From: Syntrophomonadaceae bacterium
GTDB lineage: Bacteria > Bacillota > Syntrophomonadia > Syntrophomonadales > Syntrophomonadaceae
Direction of reading: 5' to 3'
DNA length: 48,022 nucleotides
NCBI GenBank assembly: GCA_012511795.1
Contig: JAAZFJ010000027.1
Location: 1-48,022 of the forward strand
The position numbers were made by a program, and so were the translations under genes. The notes beneath the pieces were generated by a model. It worked only from the letters and a program-made list of their open reading frames with translations, searched no databases and was not told the origin of the DNA. This document shows, piece by piece, positions 7,962 through 16,046 of this stretch. Position 1 is the first letter of the stretch, and every line of letters begins with the position of its first letter.

Positions 7962-9209
7962 TTGAAAAATGCTTTTATTATAGCAACCGGCACCGAACTG
8001 TTAATTGGGAATGCCACTGACACCAATTCAGCATTCATTGCGGAACGTTTGGCTGAATTGGGGATAAAAACTATCGGCAAAATCATCGTAGGTGATAAAA
8101 AGGAGGAAATATTAGGTGCTTTCAGGCTGGGCGCAGATTTGGCAGACATCATTATTTCCACCGGTGGACTGGGACCAACCAAGGATGACCTGACCAAAGA
8201 GACAGCCTGTGAGTTTATGCAGGTAAAAATGGAAGTAGTGGACCAGGAAGCTGCTAAATTAAAAGACTTCTTTGCCCGCCGGAAAAAAGCGATGCCGGAC
8301 AGCAACATCAAACAGGCCATGTTTCCCCAAGAATCCGTCATTCTACCAAATGAACTGGGGACTGCTCCCGGAATGTACTTGTTTAAGAACGGAAAAATCA
8401 TAATCCTGCTCCCCGGTCCGCCTAAAGAAATGAAGAAGATATTTACTGATAAAGTTGAACCCCTTTTAAGAGAAAAATTAGATTCACAGGTGAAAAAGGC
8501 AGTCACTAAAACCATTAAAGTATTTGGTCCCGGAGAATCGCAGGTAGAAGAGATGATCAGTGAGATAATCGATGACCCTCAGGGGTGTTCCATTGCTTTG
8601 CTGGCAGTGGAAGGCGAAATACATATCCGAATAACTGCTGAAGGTGAAAACTCTGAGGATAGTCGAAAAATTATGGAAGATGTGACAGACAGAATCAAGA
8701 CAAAATTGACTGATCACATCTATGGTCATGATAATGATACACTCCCTTCCATATTAGCTGAACTAATGAAAGAAAATGGAATGACTTTAGCAGTTGCAGA
8801 ATCCTGCACCGGTGGATATCTTGCCAAAACCATCACTGACCTGCCAGGCAGTTCAGCTTACTTTTGGGGTGGGGCAATAACCTACAGCAATGAAGCCAAA
8901 AATGAATTGCTGGGAGTCAGAAAAGAGATCATCGCCAGCTATGGGGCTGTGAGCCAGGAAACTGCCCTGGTGATGGCACAGGGAATAAAAAGAATTGCGG
9001 ATAGCAGTATTGGTTTATCTATAACGGGCATTGCAGGGCCGGAAGGGGGAACAGAAACCAAACCGGTAGGATTGGTTTATATTGCCATTGTGGGAGATAA
9101 GCTGGAAAAAGTTAAACCCTTAAATTTTACCGGTGATCGGGAAAGTATCAGAATTTTGTCAGTGAAATCAGCTCTGGATCTGATTCGCAGAAGTATTGCC
9201 GGTCAATAA
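7962..9209 (+). CDS. cinA: CinA, competence/damage-inducible protein with NMN deamidase domain
   Basis: The N-terminal MoCF-like domain (COG1058) begins MKNAFIIATGTELLIGNATDTN and contains STGGLGPTKDD and LLPGPPKEMK. The C-terminal domain (about 250-415) has AVAESCTGGYLAKTITDLPG and SITGIAGPEGG, typical of the PncC-type NMN amidohydrolase that salvages pyridine nucleotides. The frame opens at ATG 7953, but the Shine-Dalgarno GGGAG (7948-7952) touches that ATG. TTG 7962 has proper spacing (9 nt) and gives the usual N-terminus, so TTG is preferred (415 residues). cinA next to recA is the normal order. Confidence 0.94.
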   Translation: MKNAFIIATGTELLIGNATDTNSAFIAERLAELGIKTIGKIIVGDKKEEILGAFRLGADLADIIISTGGLGPTKDDLTKETACEFMQVKMEVVDQEAAKLKDFFARRKKAMPDSNIKQAMFPQESVILPNELGTAPGMYLFKNGKIIILLPGPPKEMKKIFTDKVEPLLREKLDSQVKKAVTKTIKVFGPGESQVEEMISEIIDDPQGCSIALLAVEGEIHIRITAEGENSEDSRKIMEDVTDRIKTKLTDHIYGHDNDTLPSILAELMKENGMTLAVAESCTGGYLAKTITDLPGSSAYFWGGAITYSNEAKNELLGVRKEIIASYGAVSQETALVMAQGIKRIADSSIGLSITGIAGPEGGTETKPVGLVYIAIVGDKLEKVKPLNFTGDRESIRILSVKSALDLIRRSIAGQ

Positions 9210-9265
9210 TTCTTCACTATTACTTTATTAAATTTTAATAATTTTGCTAAAATATAGGAATATGT

Positions 9266-9295
9266 TTGACATTATTAAACTTCTTGTATTATAAT
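9266..9295 (+). promoter_or_regulatory. recA sigma-A promoter
   Basis: Perfect -35 TTGACA (9266-9271) and perfect -10 TATAAT (9290-9295) with an 18-bp spacer. The predicted start, at about 9302, lies just upstream of the LexA box. Confidence 0.88.
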
Positions 9296-9304
9296 TTTTA
9301 AAAG

Positions 9305-9318
9305 CGAACATATGTTTG
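9305..9318 (+). promoter_or_regulatory. LexA (DinR) operator of recA
   Basis: CGAACATATGTTTG is an exact match to the Gram-positive LexA consensus CGAAC-N4-GTTYG. It lies immediately downstream of the predicted transcription start, so LexA would block early elongation or polymerase binding until DNA damage. A second, half-conserved copy (9255-9268, conserved ATATGTTTG arm) overlaps the -35 box. Confidence 0.93.
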
Positions 9319-9333
9319 AGGAGGATTTTATAA

Positions 9334-10365
9334 ATGGAAAATATTATTAATCAGGGGAAGATCGATGCCTTAAACAATACAATAAAAAATATAGAAAAAC
9401 AATTTGGTAAAGGTTCCATTATGAAACTTGGGGAAGCAGCAGTGATGAATGTAGAAGTGATTTCCACCGGATGTATTTCTGTGGATCTGGCTTTAGGAGT
9501 TGGAGGGTTCCCCCGGGGCAGAGTAATTGAAATATTTGGCCCTGAATCTTCCGGAAAAACCACTGTTGCTTTGCATGCTATAGCACAGGCACAAAAAGAA
9601 GGAGGAATGGCAGCGTTTATTGATGCGGAACATGCTCTGGATCCTCTTTATGCCAAACAGCTGGGTGTGGATATTAACAACTTGCTGGTATCCCAGCCTG
9701 ATTGCGGGGAACAGGCCCTGGAAATTGCTGAGGCTCTGGTCCGCAGCGGCGCTATCGATATCGTGGTGATCGACTCCGTGGCAGCTTTGGTTCCGAAAGC
9801 TGAATTGGATGGAGAAATGGGAGATATTCATGTAGGTTTGCAGGCACGACTAATGTCCCAAGCTCTGCGCAAATTGACTGCTCATATAAGCAAATCAAAG
9901 GCTTGCTGTGTTTTTATAAACCAGATCCGTGAAAAAGTGGGAGTAATTTATGGCAGCAATGAAACCACTACCGGGGGCCGTGCACTGAAATTCTATTCTT
10001 CAGTTCGCCTGGAGGTAAGAAAAGGTGAATCTATTAAACAAGGTACAGAATTAATAGGCAACCGTACCAAAGTGAAAGTAGTTAAAAATAAAGTTGCACC
10101 ACCATTTAAATCCACTGAATTCGATCTCATGTACGGAACAGGAATATCCAAAGAGGGCGATTTACTGGATATAGCTGCAAACCTGGAAATAATCTCTAAA
10201 AGCGGTGCCTGGTATTCCTATGAAGGTGAACGATTAGGTCAGGGACGTGAAAATGCCAAAGAGTATCTTAAAAACAATCCGGAGTTTTATGAAATGCTGC
10301 AGCAAAAAGTTAAAGAAGCCATGTCTATAAACGATATAGAACCAAACAAATCAGAGGATGCTTGA
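9334..10365 (+). CDS. recA: Recombinase RecA
   Basis: 343 residues, full length. RecA polymerises on single-stranded DNA, catalyses strand exchange and triggers LexA self-cleavage. Walker A is GPESSGKT (69-76); the family signature [13 protein letters not shown] and the loop-1 region [22 protein letters not shown] are intact. The start ATG has GAGGAGG (9318-9324) at 9-nt spacing. It is preceded by a strong promoter and a LexA box. No recX follows; instead there is a 347-bp noncoding gap whose putative promoter overlaps the recA stop codon. Confidence 0.99.
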   Translation: MENIINQGKIDALNNTIKNIEKQFGKGSIMKLGEAAVMNVEVISTGCISVDLALGVGGFPRGRVIEIFGPESSGKTTVALHAIAQAQKEGGMAAFIDAEHALDPLYAKQLGVDINNLLVSQPDCGEQALEIAEALVRSGAIDIVVIDSVAALVPKAELDGEMGDIHVGLQARLMSQALRKLTAHISKSKACCVFINQIREKVGVIYGSNETTTGGRALKFYSSVRLEVRKGESIKQGTELIGNRTKVKVVKNKVAPPFKSTEFDLMYGTGISKEGDLLDIAANLEIISKSGAWYSYEGERLGQGRENAKEYLKNNPEFYEMLQQKVKEAMSINDIEPNKSEDA

Positions 10366-10390
10366 CACTAAAGTGTAAACTAACTAAAAT
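10362..10390 (+). promoter_or_regulatory. Putative sigma-A promoter overlapping the recA stop codon
   Basis: TTGACA (10362-10367), 17-bp spacer, TAAAAT (10385-10390). The TGA inside the -35 box is the recA stop. It would start a transcript near 10397, leading into the structured recA-rny gap. Confidence 0.6.
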
Positions 10391-10393
10391 CTT

Positions 10394-10662
10394 AGGTAAG
10401 ACTACTTTTTAGAAGTCTTACCTTGTATACTTTGACCATTAGACTACTGGCTAATTAATATATATTTTTCCATTAATGTGGTATTGGATAGATGAAACTT
10501 AGACATATTAATCCTTTAAAAATATAGATTTATTGTAGTTGTCTGCTTAGGTTAAGGTGAGATCATCTATAATCTTACCAATGGCATTTTAATCCATTGG
10601 AAGTTAAAGCTGATAATTAAAGAGGTAAGTTTTTCTAAAAGCCGAGTTTTACTCGGTTTTTT
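10394..10662 (+). ncRNA. Candidate structured RNA or leader between recA and rny
   Basis: The 347-bp gap has no ORF of note but is rich in hairpins: AGGTAAGACT/AGTCTTACCT (10394-10423), GGTGAGAT/ATCTTACC (10556-10579, one G-U pair) and CCAATGG/CCATTGG (10578-10600). The second and third share bases and so are mutually exclusive. It ends in an intrinsic terminator (10637-10662). A promoter at 10362-10390 precedes it. The result could be a small RNA of about 265 nt or an attenuated leader of rny. No known Rfam family was recognised. Confidence 0.45.
10637..10662 (+). terminator. Intrinsic terminator upstream of rny
   Basis: CCGAGT (10642-10647), TTT loop, ACTCGG (10651-10656), then six T. A-rich DNA before the stem can extend the pairing past a bulged G. 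Confidence 0.82.
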
Positions 10663-10712
10663 ATTCTTAATTTTTAGTAAAGAAGAGATATTATTTTTAA
10701 ATTATAAGGGAG

Positions 10713-12263
10713 GTGGATAATATTACTACATTGGAAAGCCTGATCGTTATAACTACTGCTCTGGCTGTTGGTCTATTGGCAGGGTACTATGGGAGACGTT
10801 TCGTAGCTGAAAGCAAATTTGGTTCAGCGGAACAGGAAATTACCAAAATGCTTGATGAAGCTGGCAAAGAAGCTGAAGCTATCAAAAAAGAAATGCTGCT
10901 GGAGGGCAAAGAAGAAGCTCACCGCTATCGCCAGGAAGCGGAAAAAGATATTCGAGACCGACGCCGGGAACTTGACCGTATAGAAAGACGAATTACACAA
11001 AAAGAAGAAGTACTTGATAAAAAATCCGACAACATGGAAAAAAAGGAACAGATACTGCAGGAAAAAGAAAAAGAAATGGACAAAACCAATAGCGACTTGC
11101 AACTGGTTTTGACCCAGCAGTTAAAAGAACTGGAAAGACTCTCTGGATTGACATCGGAGGAAGCAAAAGAACTGCTTTTAGATAATGTCAGCAAGCAAAT
11201 CCGCCAGGAAACAGCGGTTATGATCAAAAACATTGAAAGTGAAGCCAAGGAAGAGGCTGACAGAAAAGCCAAGAATATTATTACCATAGCTATTCAGAAG
11301 TGTGCGGCTGATGTGGTTTCTGAAACTACCGTATCAGTTGTGGCACTTCCCAATGATGAAATGAAGGGCAGGATCATAGGACGGGAAGGAAGAAATATCA
11401 GGACCTTTGAAACTTTGACCGGAGTAGACCTGATCATCGATGACACTCCAGAAGCTGTGATACTGTCATCATTTGACCCCATTCGCAGAGAAGTAGCTCG
11501 TATTGCCCTGGAGAATTTAGTATCTGATGGACGGATTCATCCTGCCAGAATTGAAGAAATGGTGGATAAAGCCCAAAAGGAAATTGACCAGGAGATACGG
11601 GACCTGGGTGAACAAGCAGCCTTTGAAGTTGGTGTACACGGGATTCATCAGGAATTGATAAGACTTCTGGGACGTTTGAAATATCGTACCAGCTATGGGC
11701 AAAATGTGCTTAAGCATTCCATTGAAGTAGCTCATCTGGCTGGAGTTATGGCAGCTGAGCTGGATGTGGATATAACCCTGGCCAAAAGGGCAGGTCTTCT
11801 CCATGATATCGGCAAAGCAGTGGACCATGAAGTATCCGGGCCCCATATCGAAATTGGCGTAGACCTGGCTAAGAAATATCGGGAAAATAAAGATGTTATA
11901 CATGCAATTGCTGCACATCACGGAGATGTTGAATACGAAACCATCGAAGCTGTTTTGGTACAGGCAGCAGATGCCATATCTGCATCACGTCCTGGTGCCC
12001 GCCGGGAAACACTGGAAACTTATATTAAGCGTCTGGAAAAATTGGAAGGTGTGGCAGAATCATTTGAAGGTGTTGACAGAACATTTGCTATTCAGGCCGG
12101 ACGTGAAATAAGGATTATAGTAAAACCTGACGAAATAGACGATCTGAATGCCATAAATCTTTCAAGAGATATCGCTAAAAAGGTTGAAGCTGACCTGGAA
12201 TACCCTGGTCAGATCAAAGTAGTGGTCATCAGAGAAACCAGGTCAGTGGAATACGCAAAATAA
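10713..12263 (+). CDS. rny: Ribonuclease Y
   Basis: This membrane-anchored endoribonuclease initiates mRNA decay in Firmicutes. It has an N-terminal membrane helix (about 8-26), a long charged coiled coil (about 35-180), a KH RNA-binding domain ([19 protein letters not shown]) and an HD domain with LLHDIGKA and AAHHGD. The C-terminus [12 protein letters not shown] is typical. The start is unclear. GTG 10713 lies inside the Shine-Dalgarno AAGGGAGGTGG (10706-10716). The in-frame alternatives are ATT 10722, with ideal spacing, and TTG 10731, with 14-15 nt. No ATG precedes the conserved helix. Confidence 0.96.
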   Translation: MDNITTLESLIVITTALAVGLLAGYYGRRFVAESKFGSAEQEITKMLDEAGKEAEAIKKEMLLEGKEEAHRYRQEAEKDIRDRRRELDRIERRITQKEEVLDKKSDNMEKKEQILQEKEKEMDKTNSDLQLVLTQQLKELERLSGLTSEEAKELLLDNVSKQIRQETAVMIKNIESEAKEEADRKAKNIITIAIQKCAADVVSETTVSVVALPNDEMKGRIIGREGRNIRTFETLTGVDLIIDDTPEAVILSSFDPIRREVARIALENLVSDGRIHPARIEEMVDKAQKEIDQEIRDLGEQAAFEVGVHGIHQELIRLLGRLKYRTSYGQNVLKHSIEVAHLAGVMAAELDVDITLAKRAGLLHDIGKAVDHEVSGPHIEIGVDLAKKYRENKDVIHAIAAHHGDVEYETIEAVLVQAADAISASRPGARRETLETYIKRLEKLEGVAESFEGVDRTFAIQAGREIRIIVKPDEIDDLNAINLSRDIAKKVEADLEYPGQIKVVVIRETRSVEYAK

Positions 12264-12289
12264 GAATTAAGAGATAAAGATAATTACTA

Positions 12290-12323
12290 AAGCAAGCAGA
12301 GCATTTAGCTCTGCTTGCTTTTG
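12290..12323 (+). terminator. Terminator after rny
   Basis: A 13-bp perfect stem AAGCAAGCAGAGC (12290-12302) / GCTCTGCTTGCTT (12308-12320) has a 5-nt loop and ends in a short T run. The T tract is brief, so some read-through to the next genes is possible. Confidence 0.8.
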
Positions 12324-12412
12324 CCCTTATTGCTATAAAATACCGATGTCCCACCAGCAGGACTTTCATTTTTGCTGCAGAAGAAGTTTAGTATATATTT
12401 ATTAAGGGGAAG

Positions 12413-12904
12413 ATGTCATTGAATGATTCAAGTTTAGAAATTCTAATTAATGTACCTTTAAAGCACCCAGAAGTAAATGCTGTTAAGTTTACGGCCGATA
12501 AAAAGACCATAGCCCTGCAGTTTGCCCTGAAAGGATTACCAGGAGAAGCAGACCTGAACGAGTTTAATGAAAACATACGAAAAGCTGGTAAAATATATCA
12601 TGGAATAATGGGTAACTCTGTTATAATAATGGAACTAGCCGTAAATGAAATAGAAGGTGTTACTTTTATCAGTTTATTCAGAGATGAAGAATCTATTTCT
12701 GAGGAAGAGATCGATATATACATAGCATTGCTGAAAGAAAAATACGACCATTATTTAATAAAAGACAGGATCAATATAGAAAAACAAGATTCTTATAAGA
12801 GAAGACTTAAAAACAGTTTAAAACACAAATTGCATGAGGCACATAACTGCAGCTATTTCTGGGCTTTCCGTCAGGGAGGCAAAGTCTTTGTGCTGAATAG
12901 ATAA
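12413..12904 (+). CDS. Hypothetical protein between rny and ymdB
   Basis: 163 residues, no family recognised. It is soluble, with alternating acidic and hydrophobic stretches and a very basic stretch near the C-terminus (about 122-145, rich in Lys/Arg/His), which would fit nucleic-acid or partner binding but proves nothing. The Shine-Dalgarno AAGGGGA (12404-12410) is 2 nt from ATG 12413 but 8 nt from TTG 12419, so the real start may be TTG (161 residues). The gene runs 13 bp ahead of ymdB and is probably in the same transcript. Confidence 0.75.
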   Translation: MSLNDSSLEILINVPLKHPEVNAVKFTADKKTIALQFALKGLPGEADLNEFNENIRKAGKIYHGIMGNSVIIMELAVNEIEGVTFISLFRDEESISEEEIDIYIALLKEKYDHYLIKDRINIEKQDSYKRRLKNSLKHKLHEAHNCSYFWAFRQGGKVFVLNR

Positions 12905-12917
12905 TGGAGGCCGGTTC

Positions 12918-13700
12918 GTGAATATATTATTAATTGGTGATATTGTTGGCAAGCCAGGCAGGAGAGCACTGAAAAACATTTTACCTGGATTGCAGAAAAA
13001 ATATAAAATTGAGTTTACAGTAGCCAATGCAGAAAATGCTGCCGGTGGAAAAGGTATCAGCAAGGAAGTTTTTGCTGAAATTATTGGTGCTGGTGTAGAT
13101 GTTATGACCATGGGAAACCATGTTTGGGATAATCGGGAGATATTTAATTTCATTGATGATGAAGCAAGAATAATTAGACCGGCCAATTATCCCGGTGAAT
13201 GTCCCGGACAAGGTTACCATATTTATACCGCAGGATTTAACAAAAAAATAGCCGTTATCAATATATCAGGCAGAGTATTTCTCGATCCTTTGGACTGTCC
13301 TTTCCAGGTTACTCAGGAAATAATCGGCCAGATTAAGAATAAAGCTGATATTATCATTATAGATCTCCATGCTGAAGCAACTTCGGAAAAACTAGCCTTT
13401 GCCTACTATTTTGATGGTTCAGTAAATGCCGTTTTAGGGACCCATACCCATATCCAGACTGCCGATGAAAGAATATTATCAGGGGGCACTGCCTATATTA
13501 CTGATCTGGGAATGACCGGACCGGTTGATTCAATATTGGGCATGGATAAAGATCTGGTGATCAAAAGGTTTGTTACCCAGAGGCCGGTAAGATTTGAAGT
13601 GGCCAAAGGACCTGCTCAGCTCCAAGGGGTTGTTTTATCATTTGATGACAATACCAACCGGGTTACTGAAATTGAAAGAATTTGCCTCTATACAGAATAA
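12918..13700 (+). CDS. ymdB: YmdB-family metallophosphoesterase
   Basis: 260 residues, full length. It begins MNILLIGDIVGKPGRRAL and contains NAENAAGGKGIS, MTMGNHVWDN and GTHTHIQTADERIL, the metal-binding motifs of the YmdB family (TIGR00282). In Bacillus YmdB is a 2',3'-/3',5'-cyclic nucleotide phosphodiesterase that affects biofilm formation and RNase Y-dependent expression, and rny-ymdB adjacency is conserved. The start is GTG with GGAGG 8 nt upstream. Confidence 0.95.
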   Translation: MNILLIGDIVGKPGRRALKNILPGLQKKYKIEFTVANAENAAGGKGISKEVFAEIIGAGVDVMTMGNHVWDNREIFNFIDDEARIIRPANYPGECPGQGYHIYTAGFNKKIAVINISGRVFLDPLDCPFQVTQEIIGQIKNKADIIIIDLHAEATSEKLAFAYYFDGSVNAVLGTHTHIQTADERILSGGTAYITDLGMTGPVDSILGMDKDLVIKRFVTQRPVRFEVAKGPAQLQGVVLSFDDNTNRVTEIERICLYTE

Positions 13701-13734
13701 AACCAAATAATATCCAAAGACATGTAACTAAAAA

Positions 13735-13761
13735 GAAGGAATTACCAGATTTAGTTAGAAT
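13735..13761 (+). promoter_or_regulatory. SigH-type promoter of spoVS
   Basis: GAAGGAATT (13735-13743) matches the sigma-H -35 consensus RnAGGAwww. GAAT (13758-13761) matches the -10 core at the correct distance (14 nt). Bacillus spoVS is also sigma-H dependent, which supports the assignment. Confidence 0.72.
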
Positions 13762-13817
13762 ATAATTCTAAAGAGGAGCAAGCTTTCTATTTCAAACTTT
13801 GAGGGGGTAATAAAATA

Positions 13818-14078
13818 ATGGAAGTACTGAAGGTTTCAGCTAAATCCAGTCCAAATTCTGTGGCCGGAGCGCTTGCAGGGGTATTAAGAGAAAGAGGAGC
13901 GGCGGAAATCCAGGCAATCGGCGCAGGAGCAATAAATCAAGCAATAAAAGCAATAGCAATAGCCCGTGGATTTGTTGCTCCCAGTGGAATGGATCTTATT
14001 TGCATACCTGCATTCACCGATATCATGATTGAAGGTGAAGAAAGAACAGCCATCAAACTAATAATCGAACCACGGTAA
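13818..14078 (+). CDS. spoVS: Stage V sporulation protein S
   Basis: 86 residues, the standard length: MEVLKVSAKSSPNSVAGALA, then an Alba-like small fold with GAGAINQAIKAIAIARGFVAP. It is needed for correct forespore engulfment, coat assembly and late sporulation in Bacillus; the molecular role is unclear. The RBS is GAGGGGG at 13801-13807. It sits downstream of a sigma-H promoter and upstream of a terminator, so it is probably a monocistronic unit. The rny-ymdB-spoVS order matches Bacillus. Confidence 0.97.
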   Translation: MEVLKVSAKSSPNSVAGALAGVLRERGAAEIQAIGAGAINQAIKAIAIARGFVAPSGMDLICIPAFTDIMIEGEERTAIKLIIEPR

Positions 14079-14122
14079 TGGGGACTTCATGCTTAATTAC
14101 TAAATACTGTTATACAAATAAT

Positions 14123-14150
14123 AACCTGCATATTTGCAGGTTTTTGTTTT
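14123..14150 (+). terminator. Terminator after spoVS
   Basis: AACCTGCA (14123-14130), loop TATT, TGCAGGTT (14135-14142), then a T-rich run. Confidence 0.88.
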
Positions 14151-14180
14151 TTACTTATTGTTTCTGAAAGGAAGGGAAGA

Positions 14181-15107
14181 ATGAAAAAAGCAGACTTGCA
14201 TTGTGATACAATATCACTTTTACTAACGAGACAGGAAAATCTAAAGAATAATTCCTGCCATTTTGATATTTCCCGGGCCAGACAAGCAGAAATTGCTATA
14301 CAAGTATTTGCCCTTTTTTCAAAACCTGATGACAGCAACCAGGTTTTGCGTCAGATTTTGAAACAAATGGAAAAGTATTTTCGTGAAATAGAAGATAATC
14401 GTGACAGTTTATATACGATCCTTAATTTTGATGATATTAATTCTCCAGTAAATTATAGCAAAATCGGATGCCTGCTGCATTTGGAAGGGGCGGAAGCACT
14501 GGGCAGTGATATAGAATTGCTGCAGATATTTTATCAATTAGGATTGCGAAGCATTGGACTCACATGGAACTATAGGAACAGGATGGCTGACGGTGTAGGT
14601 GAAGGTGCATATGCAGGAGGGCTGACCAGGTTGGGGAGGCAGTTGATCAAGGAAATCAATTCCCTGGGGATGATTCTGGATTTGGCACATGCGGGCGAAA
14701 AAAGTTTCTATGAAGCCCTGGAATTATATGGTAAACCTCTGATGGTAAGCCATGCTAATGCCAGAACCCTGTGCAGCCATTTCAGAAATCTAAGTGATGA
14801 CCAGTTAAAAACCGTCCAGGCTTATGATGGGCTGGTAGGAGTTACAGGAGTCAGTGATTTTGTCAGGGATGATGGAATAGCTGCTATGGAAGACCTGACT
14901 GACCATATCGTTTATATCGCTGACCTGATTGGCACTCGCCACATTGCCCTGGGATCTGATTTTGACGGTGCAGATCATATGGTCATGTCCGGGATAGAAG
15001 ATTACCGGCACTTAGAAGATCTTTTGCACCAGAGAGGTTTCTCTGCTATAGAAATAGAAAACATACTTTATTATAATTTTCAGCGTTTACTAAAGGTAAC
15101 CTTGTAA
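14181..15107 (+). CDS. Membrane dipeptidase, peptidase family M19
   Basis: 308 residues. The zinc-binding motifs of the renal-dipeptidase family are present: LHCDT (H7, D9), LLHLEGAEALG (metal-bridging Glu), DLAHAG, MVSHANARTLC and ALGSDFDGADHM. The length fits bacterial M19 enzymes. It should hydrolyse dipeptides, probably in the cytoplasm because no signal peptide is visible. It is followed after 17 bp by a PHP phosphoesterase gene. Confidence 0.93.
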   Translation: MKKADLHCDTISLLLTRQENLKNNSCHFDISRARQAEIAIQVFALFSKPDDSNQVLRQILKQMEKYFREIEDNRDSLYTILNFDDINSPVNYSKIGCLLHLEGAEALGSDIELLQIFYQLGLRSIGLTWNYRNRMADGVGEGAYAGGLTRLGRQLIKEINSLGMILDLAHAGEKSFYEALELYGKPLMVSHANARTLCSHFRNLSDDQLKTVQAYDGLVGVTGVSDFVRDDGIAAMEDLTDHIVYIADLIGTRHIALGSDFDGADHMVMSGIEDYRHLEDLLHQRGFSAIEIENILYYNFQRLLKVTL

Positions 15108-15124
15108 AAAGGAGCAACTGTTGT

Positions 15125-15958
15125 ATGTTATATGATTTGCACACCCATACCAAAGCTTCAGATGGCAAATTGTCACCCAAAGATCTGATAGATGAGGCAG
15201 TAAAACTGAAACTGCCGGGAATAGCAATAACTGATCATGACACAGTTTCCGGTCTTCATGAAGCTATGGATTATCAAATCCATGTAAAAAACCAAATCGA
15301 GGTGATACCCGGAATAGAAATGAATACTGAGATGGATGGTTCTGAAGTGCATATTTTGGGTTATTATATCGACCATTTTAACAGCCATTTGTGCGAAAGG
15401 CTTCAGGAATTGAAAGAATCCAGGCTGAAACGAGCCAAAATGATGGTAAAAAAATTAAAAGCCATGGGGTATCGAATCACATTTGAGCAAGTGCAGCAGT
15501 TGGCGGAGAATGATTTGATTGCCAGACCGCATATTGCTCAGGTCCTGGTTCATAATAACAGTATATTCTCTGTTAAAGAAGCATTTGAGAAACTCATCGG
15601 TCGGGGCAGACCTGCTTATGTACCACGCTATAAATTCTTTCCACAGGAAGCTGTAGATCTGATTAAATCAGCAAAAGGCATCCCCGTACTGGCTCATCCC
15701 GGGTTGATCAACAAGCAGGAAATTATCGAGGAAATTGTGGCCATGGGAATAGAAGGCATAGAAGTGTATTATCCCGAACATTCATCGAAACAAATAGAAA
15801 AGTATAAGAATCTGGCTGTAAATAATAATCTGCTGATCACGGGAGGCTCTGATTATCACGGTCCGGGAATGAAAGTCATCACCTGCAACCTGGGGTCGGT
15901 AGGAATTACACCGGATTTAATGAAAGAAATAAAAATATTTTACAACAAAAACAGGTAA
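15125..15958 (+). CDS. PHP-domain phosphoesterase (YciV/RNase AM type)
   Basis: 277 residues. Metal-binding motifs are LHTHTKASDG, AITDHDTVSGL, PGIEMNTEMDG, EVHILGYYID, ARPHIAQ, LAHPG and GGSDYHG, in the order seen in the TrpH/YciV group. Members remove the phosphate from 3',5'-nucleotides such as pAp or act as 5'-3' exonucleases on short RNA. The start is ATG 15125 with AAGGAG at 15109-15114. It is probably cotranscribed with the dipeptidase gene. Confidence 0.92.
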   Translation: MLYDLHTHTKASDGKLSPKDLIDEAVKLKLPGIAITDHDTVSGLHEAMDYQIHVKNQIEVIPGIEMNTEMDGSEVHILGYYIDHFNSHLCERLQELKESRLKRAKMMVKKLKAMGYRITFEQVQQLAENDLIARPHIAQVLVHNNSIFSVKEAFEKLIGRGRPAYVPRYKFFPQEAVDLIKSAKGIPVLAHPGLINKQEIIEEIVAMGIEGIEVYYPEHSSKQIEKYKNLAVNNNLLITGGSDYHGPGMKVITCNLGSVGITPDLMKEIKIFYNKNR

Positions 15959-16004
15959 AAGAAGCATATTTATATAATATAAGGCAGGAATGCTACCTGA
16001 TAGT

Positions 16005-16028
16005 GTAGAAGTAATGTTAAACTTCTAC
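16005..16028 (+). repeat. Inverted repeat in the leader of the LysM-NlpC/P60 gene
   Basis: GTAGAAGT (16005-16012) and ACTTCTAC (16021-16028) with an 8-nt loop lie just before the Shine-Dalgarno AAAGGG at 16031. It has no T tract, so it is more likely an operator or mRNA structure than a terminator. Confidence 0.5.
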
Positions 16029-16046
16029 TGAAAGGGCAGGTCTAAC

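Noticed and set aside
7958-8515. 185-codon open frame antisense to cinA
   Set aside because: No ribosome-binding site, low-complexity composition and full overlap with the conserved CinA N-terminal domain.
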